The position numbers and the translations under genes are program-made. A DNA stretch of 64,000 nt from Acorus gramineus (lineage: Eukaryota; Streptophyta; Magnoliopsida; Acorales; Acoraceae): positions 2,473,685-2,537,684 of the forward strand of contig JAUJYN010000015.1 of assembly GCA_030737835.1 (NCBI GenBank), in the 5' to 3' direction. Positions 23,825 to 33,610 of this stretch are shown here, in pieces; the stretch's first letter is position 1, and every line of letters begins with the position of its first letter. Below the pieces are notes generated by a model. The model had not been told where the DNA came from. It worked only from the letters and a program-made list of their open reading frames with translations, and did no database searches.

Positions 23825-24267
23825 ACTCACACACTTAGGGTTTTTGGTGTTTGACTTTGAGTCAACCCAACCACACAAAAAAAACAAAACCATTTGACCA
23901 AGTCAATGGTCAAACTTGACTTGGTCAAAGTCTTCTTTGACTTGGTCAAGTCCCCTTTTGACATTCCCACTCGGTCAAAACCCGGATACGATTCGGAACT
24001 GCCAAATTCTGAAACGTTACCGGAATTCGATGAAATTTTCGTGAGTGGTTTGAAATGGCACCAGGACACATAATGTGCAGTTAGATTTTCAATCGGAGTT
24101 CTCAAGCTCATGATGATAGCTAAAAGTCCAAAATTTTAGCGGTTCCGATCGAAAAAAGAAAAAGTTGAAAAACTGCCAGAAATGTCCCAAAGGTGACCAG
24201 AAGGCTAAAAGTGACACATTTATAACAGACGATGTCACGCAGACAAATGATATGCATGCATGATCAA

Positions 24268-24291
24268 CTACTCACACTCCAACTGCTCCAC
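24268..24291 (-). other. Terminal acidic block with TAG in the G LTR
   Basis: Minus sense ATTGCAG then codons VEQLECE and TAG. LTR B has EEQLEPSEGFLQ and TAG at the matching place. Short and possibly fortuitous in one copy; the point is its position. Confidence 0.3.
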
Positions 24292-24489
24292 CTGCAATAC
24301 AATATTATATAATATAATATCCAAAATCATATGAGACATATATAGAATAACTATCTCATGCCTCTCATGATGACATGCTCAAATACACCATACCCTGAAT
24401 AACAATTGTATATTTTAAAGTAACCATGATGTGGAATAATATACCATATAAGTATTTTGAATACTACATAAGAGACTAGACCCACTCAC

Positions 24490-24537
24490 CTTTGGCCCAA
24501 CGAATAACACTAGAAGTCTAAGTCAACCTAACCAATC
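24490..24537 (-). other. 48-nt micro-exon-like block in the G LTR
   Basis: Minus sense TTGTTTCAG, 48 nt, GTGAGTGGGT. Length is again a multiple of three. Sequence is unrelated to the F1/F2 blocks, boundaries are alike. Confidence 0.4.
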
Positions 24538-24608
24538 CTGAAACAATACAACTCGGTCACAATATGTGCAATAGTACGGAACCTAATGGAACCCGTACAC
24601 ACTAAAAC

Positions 24609-24699
24609 CGACGGCTCCCACAGGGGCCGTCTCTAACCAATCCGACGGCTCCCAAAGGGGCCGTCCGAAACATGCTCGACGGCTCTCATTGGAGCCGTC
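24609..24699. repeat. Three palindromes CGACGGCTC...GGGCCGTC
   Basis: Three imperfect 23-bp palindromes at 24609-24631, 24643-24665 and 24677-24699, each with arms of the GACGGCTCC/GGAGCCGTC type. Inside the G LTR, toward its 3' end. Confidence 0.85.
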
Positions 24700-26038
24700 C
24701 CAAGGCAGAAGCATGAAACCCTATTTTATTAAAACATCCCAACACGTTCCATCATTGGAAAACCATACACGAGTCGATTAAAACGACGTAAAACAGAAAA
24801 GGAACTCATCTCTAAAATCAAATCATGCGTACGAGAAATCCAATTAAAACCAATCCAAAAACTCTATTTATTTTTTTGTTAAAACAACCAAATACCTTTT
24901 ATCATTTACATACATATATGAGTCCTGTAAAACAATGTAAATCAGTAAGGAATATCAAAGATCATTCGTGTGTAAGAAATCCAATTAAAACCCTATTTTA
25001 TAAGGATTCACAAAACACATATATATAAAACCGATTAAATCTTATTCAAATTCTAAAAAACTCAGATCTATTCATATTATCAACAATCAATATATAATAT
25101 GTAAACGATACAAAACATTTAGGAGATAGATAAAAAATTGTATATAAGAAAATTAATTCGAAACCCTAGCTTATGGAATAACGGTAAAACTATCGATGAA
25201 ACGTTAAAACTTTTGGTACACCCAAGGATCTGAATATACATTTAAAAATACTTTGAAAACCGCAAGAGATAACATATTATTAAACCTAGCATGATACCCT
25301 CTATTCAAAACCCTAGATTTAAAAGGATTCATAAAAAAAACATATATAAAAACAATTAAACCATATTACAAAAATCCTCGAAAACCATAGATCTATTATA
25401 TGCATAAACGACTGACATGGATCTATGATAAAATCTCAAAATAATCATAAAAACATGTATAGGTTTGGATCTATGCATATAAGAGTTAAAACAAGACTTT
25501 AAACATTTATAAACATGCTTTCTACCCTTAATAAACAACCCTAGACATGATATATACATATCCCCTTTCTTTTGTCATGAAATATTTGTAAAATACTTTT
25601 AAAACTTCATGATTTCATAGCTATAATATAAGGATCCAAAAATCATATTAAATCCATCAAAACTATGAAAAACTCAAGAAGAAAACTTAAGAGATCAATG
25701 AAATCCGAAGTACATATGTGAGATCTAAAAGCATCATCTAAAACTTTGTAAAACTTCACAAAACTTTATGATTTCATTGTTATATCATAAGGACCCAAAA
25801 TCATATAAAAACTTTCAAGTATCAAGAAGAAAATCCAATCTTTTTGATGGAAAAAAATTAAAAACGAAATCATATAACAAGGACACCTAAAGGGGATCAT
25901 TATCATTCAAAACCTTTCATAAATAGAGGATAACACTCACAAGAACCCTCTACTCGAACCCCTTCCCGAGATCCTCAACAATGGTGCCAAAAACAAGAGA
26001 AGAAGAAGAAAAAACTTTAGGATTTGAGGGTTTTCAAT

Positions 26039-26041
<3 letters not shown>

Positions 26042-26096
<55 letters not shown>
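26042..26096. repeat. (GA)n microsatellite
   Basis: About 27 GA units. In minus sense a CT-rich leader just after the TATA-like site of the G LTR. Confidence 0.95.
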
Positions 26097-26099
<3 letters not shown>

Positions 26100-26218
26100 T
26101 ATGTAAGCTTATACACATGGGGAAATCAAAACTAACCGTATCCCAAACATATCAATCAATAATATACATTAAAACTTTCTAAAACTGAAAATAATAAAGT
26201 TTGAAATTGTTTCTAGAT

Positions 26219-26302
26219 CGACGGCTCCTGTTGGATCCGTTACAAAAACCAACGGATCCTATAGGATCCATCACAACACCGACGGATCTCATTGGAGCCG
26301 TC
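26219..26302. repeat. Second set of three palindromes, same orientation
   Basis: Units at 26219-26240, about 26252-26271 and 26280-26302. The third differs from the third unit of the first set (24677-24699) at a single base (GGATCTC for GGCTCTC), so the two sets are related. This set is near the 5' end of the G LTR. Confidence 0.8.
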
Positions 26303-26524
26303 GCTATTTCCTCTGCCCGATCTCTCAACACAATTTTGCTCATAACGTGATCGTATTCATCTGATTCATGATCCGTAAAAAGCGTTGGAAAGCTAACAGA
26401 ATAATGATTCCAACAATACATTAACTTCTAAAATTGGAGATATAAAAGTCCTCAAAAACATTATAGGAATATGACCCAATGCACAAGAATCAAGAAACGA
26501 CTAGGAAAAATCATAGTTGTTACA

Positions 26525-26535
26525 TACTCCCCCCA
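26525..26535 (-). other. Polypurine tract next to the G LTR
   Basis: Minus sense TGGGGGGAGTA abuts TGTAACAAC. Its position relative to the upstream stop codon (26598) resembles that in element A. Confidence 0.6.
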
Positions 26536-26597
26536 TTAATGATTAATAGTGTACTTAATATGAGCTAACAATATAACTATAGAAATAAACAATGTAG

Positions 26598-28358
26598 TCA
26601 TACAAGCATGTTTACCCGCACTTTCTTCTCTACCTTTGCTGCCAGCTTCTTGTGCTTTGGTGGTGAAGAACAAATAGAAAGAACTTCTTCCGTTTGTGAT
26701 GAAATTGGGATGATTGTTTCTTCCATCTTCTTAGCCAATTTCCTGGCCAAATTACATGTCATGTATGAAGAATGGAGGAGGTGAGATATGGTCCTCAATC
26801 TCCTCTTGACAAGGTCAACATGGGATGCAAGCTTCGGACCCTCCTCAATCACTCCTTTAGTGGGATCTTGACTGAAAGGCATGATGGACCTGGACAAGTC
26901 TATTACCTGGGAGGATGGGGACATGTCCAATGCCCGGGAGCTTGACTGGGAGCAAAATTGAGCATGCTCCTCAAGGATTTTTTGCTCCTCTTCATCCCCG
27001 ATCTCACGATCACCAAAAAGATCATAAGTCGAATAATCATCGTCATGATCATCATCAAGGCTTTCCTCCTTTTCTTTTTCCTTTTTCTCCTTATTCACTG
27101 CTTCCTCGGCCAACAAGCGGGCATTCTCAGCCTTCAAAGCATCCACCTCTATCTCCAGTCTCTTGCATCTCTTCATCAATCTCATCTGTAGATATTGTCC
27201 AATGAGTGGGAGCTTCCTCTTCTTCAAACCGGCAGACACATGTTGTGTCAAACTCTTCTTGGGTGCCACCGGGGCAGGTTCATCCTCATCCTTCTTATCA
27301 TCCTTCTAGTAATTCAATGGAATGTTCTTCTGCTTGACTTTTTTCTTGGGGCCTCCATAAAAGAGCCACCTTTCACCATCATCGGAAGCGTCTAACAACC
27401 TATAATAAATAATATTATACCAATTAATAGTGTACTAGTAATATATAACAGTGTACTATGAATATTTAAAAGTGTACTAATGAGATATAACAGTGTACTT
27501 ATTATCAAAAACGGTTATCACAATGAAGTTTACAAACCAAAAATGAATATGACATATACCTCAAACACTTTCACATTAAAGGGGTTGACATTCGTTTCAC
27601 CCCTTCTCTTCATCTTCATGACCCATTTAAACAACCATGAGGACACATGATGTCCCACGGGTTTCCACCGATCCCCTTTAACATGCTCGTAAAACCAGGC
27701 CTATACAAAAGTTTATAAATTAATATACAAAGCAATATAACAAACAACTAAATATAATAATGATGAAGATAAAGATAAACTTACATATAAAACAACCATG
27801 CATCCAAACAAGTACCCAATTGAACTTTTGAGGTACTTGCCCTCATTGCTGCTCACAATGCTTGGTCACACCTTCCTCACTGATTCCATCAGCTGCTCTC
27901 TGATGGAAACAGCCCATGCGTACCTGCACGTTCCCTCCAAATCATCCAAATACAATAGGAGGGGCAGCGGGCAATTAGAGTGGCCGACTGGAAATAAGAA
28001 ACTAGCAAACATGAATGCAATCCAAAGTCGAACGGAATCCTGGACATCCTCTTCGTCGTCCGAGTTCACCAACTCCACCATCTTGACCTTCAATGTGTCC
28101 CTCGTGACGTAGGTATCATTACTGAAATACTTACTCTTCAGCCTGGAATCCACTGACTTTGAGTCCGCGATTGCCCTCTCCCCAAAGGTAGACAACCCTA
28201 TGATGAGGGCAACCTCCTCAGCCGTCAATGGTAATCGTCTTCCACCAATCTAAGACATCATCATCAAGATTGTAGTTACGAATAAGTATGTCAAGCAACT
28301 CAGCTTCGAATCCTATCTTAGGGATGTCAACCAAGATATAGAATGGTGACTTCTTCAA
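26598..28358 (-). pseudogene. Broken intron-containing gene, DUF1985/plant-mobile-domain-like, with coiled-coil C-terminus
   Basis: Three exon-like blocks on the minus strand. Block 1 (28358-27785, 5' end cut by the F2 insertion) reads SPFYILVDIPKIGFEAELL...LDWWKTITIDG, then after a frameshift near 28230 LTAEEVALIIGLSTFGERAI, ending at donor GTAAGT. Block 2 (27700-27560, 141 nt, both ends phase 0) reads AWFYEHVKGDRW...NPFNVKVFE between a TATAG acceptor and GTATATG. Block 3 (27399-26598) is Lys/Glu-rich with a coiled coil (MKRCKRLEIEVDALKAENAR) and an acidic run. Breaks: TGA at 27866-27868, TAG at 27306-27308, and unclear phase at the start of block 3. The pattern LVDIP...ELLD...TAEEVALIIGL recalls DUF1985 or plant mobile domain proteins carried by plant transposons; this is from memory. 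It lies where pol would lie relative to the G-type PPT and LTR. Confidence 0.5.
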
Positions 28359-29808
28359 TGTTATGCCTGTGTCAGTTGGAGCCTTATTTTTCGATCGGAG
28401 TCGCTAAAATTTTGGCTTTCAGCCACCTGTAGGAGTTGGATCGCTCTGATTGAAAATTTAGTTACAAAAATTTTCTCCTAGAAGTATGTATTTCCGATTT
28501 GGTATTTGGATTTAATTTTGTTAAAATCCAAGATGAAGAGGTTTAAATATGATTTTATCATGAGATGCTCAGTTTTGAGTTAGCTTTCGTACAAAAGTGG
28601 AATTAGATCAACTGGATTCATGTAGTAAAAGTTATGGGTATTTTTCCAAGTATACCTCGGGGATGAAAAATTCTGGCAGCAGCCCTGTTCAATGTTTAGC
28701 TCACATTTCAGAATAGCTGGAGGGATTATTTGATCTTGGCATAAACATGAAAGTTGTAGATAATCTTCTTGGCTTTCCAGTGGACTTTGAATTGTGCAAT
28801 TCGGAGCTATATTGAGGAAGTTATGGCTGTTCTAGTGAAGCATGTACAGAATTTCTAGTCAGGGATGAATTGGTCATTTGTATCCCTCCTTTGGATATTT
28901 ATTTGCCCAAAAAATATATATATATATCTCTCTCTCTCTCCCTCCCACTCCCCACGTGGGATTCTTTGGGTCTCTCTTTCTCTCTTTTCACTCCCCCCCA
29001 TGTGTTTGTGTTATTTCCTCAAAGAGAAGAGAAGGAGAAGGTGAAGGAGGAAGAGAAAGGTTTGTGTAGGTGTTGTTGTTGTTATTGTTTCCCCTCTCTC
29101 AAGCACCTTTTCATGACCATTCCCCCCCCCCCCTGATTTGCAGCCAAAGAGGGCTGGTGAGAGGCTGAAGAGGAGGCGTGGTGGTGGTGGTGGTTGAGGT
29201 GGCCGTGGGCGCGTTGAGAGCCCCGCATCTCCCCCTTTCCCTTTCCCTCTTTTGGTAAGTCCTCTTCCCCTTCTTCTTGATTTTTTAGGGCTGTTGGGAT
29301 GGTTGGGGAGGTCATGCATGCTAGGTAGATGGGTTAGAGTGTGTGTGAGGGGTTGGGGAGGGTTAAAAAGGGGTTAAGATTGGCTGGGCGCGCGCTAGGG
29401 GCTGTCTGCGCGCGTGCGCGCGCAGAAGGGCGCTGGCAGGCGCAGGCGGGCGCGCAGACGCGCGCGGGCGCGTGCGCGCGGAGTGGGCGCGCGGGTGCGT
29501 GTGGGCGCTGGCGCGAGCGGGGGTGCGCGCGGGCCGTGCGAGCGAGTGCGCGGGAGCGCGTGAGCGTGCGCGCGCACGGGGCAGTGCACCTGGGCATGTG
29601 TCTGGGCGCGCGGCTGGGAGCCAGTGCGCGTGCTGGGGCTGCCCAGGGTCTCGGGTAGGTGCTGGGGCACTCGGGCATGCGTGCGTACGCGCGTGCTTGC
29701 ATGCGTGCGAGCCCGTATGCGTGCATGTCTAAGTCTTTGGCATTTCTAGTAAATTCTAAGTGTTAAATTGTGATGTTACTCACCAAATTTGATGCCCTTA
29801 CCTTGCAG

Positions 29809-29847
29809 ATCTCGTCGGATGGGATACGCGAGGTCCCGGGTTGTATG
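29809..29847 (+). other. 39-nt micro-exon-like block in the F2 LTR
   Basis: CCTTACCTTGCAG, 39 nt, GTGAGTGG. A minus-strand F2 remnant (57890-57928) has the same length. It aligns with the 36-nt F1 block with a net 3-nt insertion. Confidence 0.45.
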
Positions 29848-30832
29848 GTGAGTGGTTCGATCCAATCCCCCCCCCCTCTCGGGATGCGCTCGACGCGCGT
29901 CGCGCATCGATGGGGCCCCCTAGCTATACTACTTGTGTAGATAAGTAGTATGGCCATGCTTAAGCTATAATATGTAGATATCTTGCATGCTAGGCATATA
30001 TACATGTATTGTATCTATGTATGAATGAATGTGTTGCATGCACCCCTCTAGTATGGGCATGAATGGTTTGAAATGTGTATGGATGTATAGAATATGGCAT
30101 GTCTTAGGTAGTATTGTAATACTACTCCCACTATATATGTTGGAATATCCAGTATGATTAAGACTGGGTTAATAACGGGCACCTGCCTAATATTCCCTTG
30201 CGATAAGACTCGAGGGCGTGGTGTAGTTGTTGCGCCCATGCTAATGGGGAAAAACTATGACCAACTTCATGAGATGATGATCTCTCTCACCCTCTTCCTC
30301 TGAACGAACTGAGTAAGTAGATGCGATTTCCTACTCGACTCAGGTTCGTTTGGAATATTGGCATGCACTTGTTAGTGCGCGAGATCGCGCTTGACCCTTT
30401 CTTTTAAGTTGGTGATATCCAACGCATGTTAAGTTAGGCCTTGTGATTAATGACTATGTATGCATGTTGTATGATTTATTATGATGTAAATCTATGATTA
30501 GGGAGTATCCCTATGATTAATTGTTATGTTATCGTGCATATGGTTCATGCACATAACTAAGATCAAATTTGTTATATATGTGTCACTTTTAACCTGCTGG
30601 TAACCGTTGGAGCGTTCTGGCAGTTTTTCAATTTTTTTCGATTTTCGATCGGAACCGCTAATTTTTGGACTGTTAGCTATCGTCCTGAGTTAGAGGACTC
30701 CGATTGGAAATCTAACTGCATATTTGGTGTCCTGGTGCCATTTTAGGCCTCTCACGAAAATTTCATCGAATTCCGGTAACGTTTCCAAAATTTCACAGTT
30801 CCGGGGCGTATCCGGGTATTTTAAGTGACTTG

Positions 30833-30840
30833 CTATATAA
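30833..30840 (+). promoter_or_regulatory. TATA box of LTR H
   Basis: CTATATAA, conserved in position in LTR B (9743-9750) and A. A start of transcription around 30865-30875 is likely. Confidence 0.6.
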
Positions 30841-30967
30841 GTGAGATCTAAAATTTGGTTGCCACTATTCATCATCTTCTTCCCTTAGCTTTCTCTCTCC
30901 CCTTCTCCATTTTTCAAGCTTTTGAGCCCCTTAGAGCCCTCAAACCCAAAAACCTAAAGCATAGGAA

Positions 30968-30992
30968 GTGTAGATCGGGTCCCGATCTACAC
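30968..30992. repeat. 25-nt leader palindrome in LTR H
   Basis: GTGTAGATCGGG, central T, CCCGATCTACAC. Identical to the LTR B copy; A copies have A at the centre. Confidence 0.8.
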
Positions 30993-32306
30993 CCCGGTGC
31001 TTTCAAATCCGGATTCCGGTGAGTTTTGCCTCTCCTCCCCCCCTCTCTTCTCCTCTGTTTTGGGCCATATCGGAGGCCGAGAGAGATCCGGGCGTTGGAA
31101 GCCTTTGGGGAAAGGTTTCGGTGCGCGGAGAGCAACCGAACATCTCTTCCTCCCCTTGGTAAGCCCTTTTTCCTCTCTTTTCATGCTTAGATGTATGTTA
31201 GGATGTTGGATTTGAGGTTGGGTGGTGGTCGGCGGCTGTGGGTGGCCGTTGGCGGCGGTGGGGTGGTGGTCGGAGGCCATTGGTGGCCGGAGGTGGGTGG
31301 TAGAGGTGCTCGACAGGTTGCTGTAGTGTTCCAGGCAGGATGGCAGCGGACACAGCAGGCAGGCGCACCAGGTGGCCGGGTGCGCGAGGGTGTGCGCGCA
31401 GGCGTGCGCGCGGCGTGCGCTCGGGTGGTGCTGCAGGCGTGCTAGGCGTGCTGGGTAGGGCCAGCAGTGCTAGGTGCGCTGGGTAGGGCCGGCAGGGCTA
31501 GGCGTGCAGGTAGGCTGGGAGCAGGCGCACCAGTTTGCCGGGCGCGCGAGCGCGTGCGCGCGGGCGTGAGCTCGAGGGGTGCAGGGGGAGGCATGCGAGT
31601 AGGCTGGCTGCGGGCTGTGCGTGCAGGGCAGGCCATGCTCGGGCAGCTGGCAGGGGGTGCTCAGGCATCAGGCGGGCAGTACCCAGGCGTGCAGGCGAAC
31701 GGTGCTCGGGCCACTCGGAGATGCGCGCAGGCAGGCAGTGCGGGCAGCAGCGGGGGCAGGCTGGCAGGCGCGCTGGGCGCGTGTTGCGCGGGCGTGCGCG
31801 TGGGCGCTGGGTGAGGGTCCCGGGTGCTGGGCGCTGGGAGCTGGTCGCGGATGCTGGGCGCTGGGCAGAGGCGCGGAGTGCGCGCGGGGCGGAGTTGGTG
31901 GTGCGGGCGGAGTGCGCGCGGGGCGGAGCTGGTGGTGCGCGCGGGGCGAGGCGCTGGGCGCGCGGGGCGTGCGGTGTGCTCGCGTGGTACGGGAGGGGGC
32001 GTGCGGGGTGCGCACGGACTGCTGCGGCGGGGCGCTGTGGGCGCGCGGTGCACCCGGGTGGTTCGGCAGGCTGTCCGGGCGTGCGGGCTGAGTTCGGCAG
32101 GGCGCCTTGGCGCGCGGGCCGGGGCTCGGTTGTGCGCCCGAGGCGGGTGGCCGTGCGTGCGGCTGCCCGGTGGGTTCGGGAGTGAGTCGGGATGCTCGGA
32201 TACGCGTGCGTACGGGCCGTATGTACGTTTGTCCGAGTGTTGAGTATTTTAGAGTATTTTGATGTATTTATGTATTTTACTCACCGTATAAATGCCTGTC
32301 TTGCAG

Positions 32307-32342
32307 ATCTTGACGGACGGTCGCGCGACGACCCGGATTCCG
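32307..32342 (+). other. 36-nt micro-exon-like block in LTR H
   Basis: GCCTGTCTTGCAG, 36 nt, GTGAGTGGGA. Same length in LTR D (37648-37683), O (53304-53339) and E (61268-61303). Confidence 0.5.
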
Positions 32343-33116
32343 GTGAGTGGGACAATCCAACCCAGTCGGGAGGCGCTATACGCACTTGGGCGTGTACCGT
32401 CCTCCCCTGGGGCACCATGGATTTATATTAACTGTTGTAATGTATAATCCATGAGATTCATGATTAAAATGTAGTATGCATGCTACCCTAGACTTGTATG
32501 TTAGGGACTTGCACCCTTAGGATTATGTGTAAGAGCCATGCACCATGTTCCCATGCTAGGAAGCCTCGGCCTATGCATGCGTCCTATTAGTTTGATTATT
32601 AAATTAACTGCTAGCATGCCCTGTATAATATTATAGGGAGGGGCCTTGCGAGGTCAACATTGAGACCCGGGCTAGGGTGCTCCGTGTTCCTTGTTTGGTT
32701 GTCGGGATGTCCTGTATCGGGACCTCATGCTGCCCTCCCAAGGTTTCTTGTCCCATTAATATTATAACTCTTGTTGGTAATTAATATGACATCCTTGTTA
32801 GTAGTTGTCATTATGTATTCCCCGCATCTTGGTTATGCGCGCTGGTGGAATTCTGAAAGAATTCAAGACATTAGAGTTGTAGAGATGTGCTGTCAGCGGA
32901 TCCGAGTGGATCATATGCGATGGATAGGCTGTTCTGTTCCCTTCGTTGGATCCGTGTAGAGACTACCCCGGCGTTGGAAAGGTCGTCCCGTGCAGGGGCT
33001 CCCATCAGTAGGCGCCTCCTGATTTGGTACAAGGACTGTGCTGAATGTGGGAGTGGCCAAACGACCTACGGAGTGGGGAGAGACTATCGGTGGACCAAGG
33101 GTGACCAACAGCCTAG

Positions 33117-33365
33117 TCAGTCCCAAGAGCCTAGGTCACCTATTGAGGGTGAGGGTGAGGGTATTGTGGGCCGGCGATGTGGCGACCCACTGGATTGTAA
33201 GTCCCAATATCCTTGGTCACCCAGTGAGGGTGAGGGTGAGGGTGTAGCGGGTGGCGGTAGCGACCCGCTGGTTTTGTGTAGTTAGTCCCAATATCCTTGG
33301 TCACCCATTGAGAGGTGAGGGTGAGGGTGTGGTGGGTTAGCGGTAGCGACCCACTGGATTGCGGA
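33117..33365 (+). repeat. Three tandem G-rich plus hairpin units
   Basis: Each unit of about 80 bp reads AGTCCCAAxATCCT...GTCACC, then (GAGGGT)2-3, then a stem-loop: 33166-33190, 33247-33268 and 33332-33354. Copy number varies among LTRs (one in L1, two to three elsewhere). Confidence 0.8.
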
Positions 33366-33501
33366 GTTGTTGCCATTTTGTGGCTTGAGTAATGTGTTTG
33401 TGGATTAATAATATCTGGTTGTGGTTAATATAAGCTGTGATGCATGGGTTGTGCTGTTCACTGAGCGTGTGGCTCACCCCTCGCATAATATTTTTCTCCA
33501 G

Positions 33502-33554
33502 TGTCATCTGAGTCGGATCTGGAGGAGGAGCTCCCCGAGGGACTTCATCAGTAG
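33502..33554 (+). other. Terminal acidic block ending in TAG in LTR H
   Basis: After TTTTTCTCCAG the frame SSESDLEEELPEGLHQ runs into TAG at 33552-33554. Most other LTR copies keep the frame and the stop with substitutions (see findings). No upstream ATG was found in the exon-like blocks. Confidence 0.35.
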
Positions 33555-33610
33555 CGGAGTAGCGCCACGTCCCGCGAGTATCAGAGGCTATCAGCATTTC
33601 TTTTGCTTGT

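Larger units (their letters stand above)
7052..24227 (-). mobile_element. F1 5' LTR of element C, in two parts around B and A
   Basis: The left part, 7052-9504, starts TGTCACGCC next to the PBS and runs through the GC-rich core (about 8400-8720) to within about 90 bp of the LTR start. The right part, 23674-24227, ends CATTTATAACA. About 430 bp (9066-9504 and 23681-24140) occurs in both parts, so this is not a simple 5-bp-duplication insertion. The right end is followed by GACGA and then the type-G LTR. In its micro-exon block (8267-8302) the acceptor is mutated (TTGCAA instead of TTGCAG). Confidence 0.75.
24233..26524 (-). mobile_element. Type-G LTR (third family), minus sense
   Basis: A 2,292-bp block starting TGTCACGCAG and ending GTTGTTACA, i.e. 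minus sense TGTAACAACTATG...GCGTGACA (TG...CA ends). At its right is a polypurine tract, so it is a 3' LTR. Minus sense it shows TATA-like GTGTATAAGC near 26105, a (GA)n leader, a 48-nt micro-exon (24490-24537) and a terminal acidic block ending in TAG (24268-24291), the same plan as F1 and F2 but diverged in sequence. GACGA at 24228-24232 may be its target duplication; the partner is not in the window. The LTR call rests on ends, PPT and plan. Confidence 0.65.

Noticed and set aside
24228-24232. GACGA as a proven target-site duplication of element C or of the G LTR
   Set aside because: Only one copy is visible; the partner flank of either element is deleted or outside the window.
24609-24699. 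CRISPR-like array of regular palindromes
   Set aside because: Only three units with 11-bp spacers, in plant DNA, with no associated genes.
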